In this document: positions 16,319 through 16,386 of the stretch, in pieces
Layout: each line of letters begins with the position of its first letter
Numbering within the stretch: the stretch's first letter is position 1
NCBI GenBank assembly: GCA_023433345.1
Contig: JAEZDA010000065.1
Span: 1-16,386, forward strand
DNA from: Bacteroidota bacterium
GTDB taxonomy: Bacteria; Bacteroidota; Bacteroidia; Chitinophagales; Chitinophagaceae
Direction: 5' to 3'
DNA length: 16,386 bases
Program-made: the position numbers and the translations under genes
The notes under the pieces: model-generated
The model's input: the letters and a program-made list of their open reading frames with translations, nothing else
The model's database searches: none
Told to the model about the DNA's origin: nothing

Positions 16319-16386
16319 TTGGGCAGTTATAATTAATTAATCGTTCTTCTATTTTAAAAAATGCGCAACAGCGTTTTGCGTTCGTT

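Overview
The window looks like a chromosomal segment of a Bacteroidota bacterium, probably near Chitinophagaceae/Sphingobacteriia. This is inferred from the gliding genes gldF and gldG, the MurF-alanine racemase fusion, three secreted proteins with type IX secretion (T9SS) C-terminal tails, and two copies of the Bacteroidota -7 promoter element TAnnTTTG. Every gene but the first is complete and intact. I saw no tRNA or rRNA gene, CRISPR array, transposase or phage gene.

Bases 1-6295 are a tightly packed plus-strand run: the 3' end of gldF, then gldG, a TerC-family membrane transporter, the murF-alr fusion and lspA. The first four are separated by -1 to 6 bases, so they probably form one transcript. 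lspA follows a 47-base gap that holds a perfect TATCTTTG element, so it may also have its own promoter. The theme is the cell envelope: gliding-associated ABC transporter parts, peptidoglycan precursor synthesis and lipoprotein maturation.

Bases 6305-11035 hold two minus-strand paralogous genes of about 750 codons. Both encode large secreted multidomain proteins: signal peptide, DUF11-like domain, MAM/jelly-roll-like domain with a CPRCSC cysteine cluster, Ig-like domain and a T9SS-type tail. They are a tandem duplication whose first 570 residues are much better conserved than the tails. Divergent from them, 11248-12966 encodes a T9SS-exported PQQ-dependent sugar dehydrogenase with all five expected PQQ/catalytic residues.

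Bases 12985-16318 are mostly housekeeping. Class II fumarase (minus strand) has a clear intrinsic terminator and a -7 element. A small NlpC/P60 lipoprotein gene diverges from it. Last comes a minus-strand pair, a stand-alone B12-binding domain protein followed by an enoyl-CoA hydratase, which fits acyl-CoA metabolism.

No clearly new multi-gene system is visible. The least explained content is the pair of secreted paralogs. The stand-alone B12 protein, whose catalytic partner is not in the window, is next.
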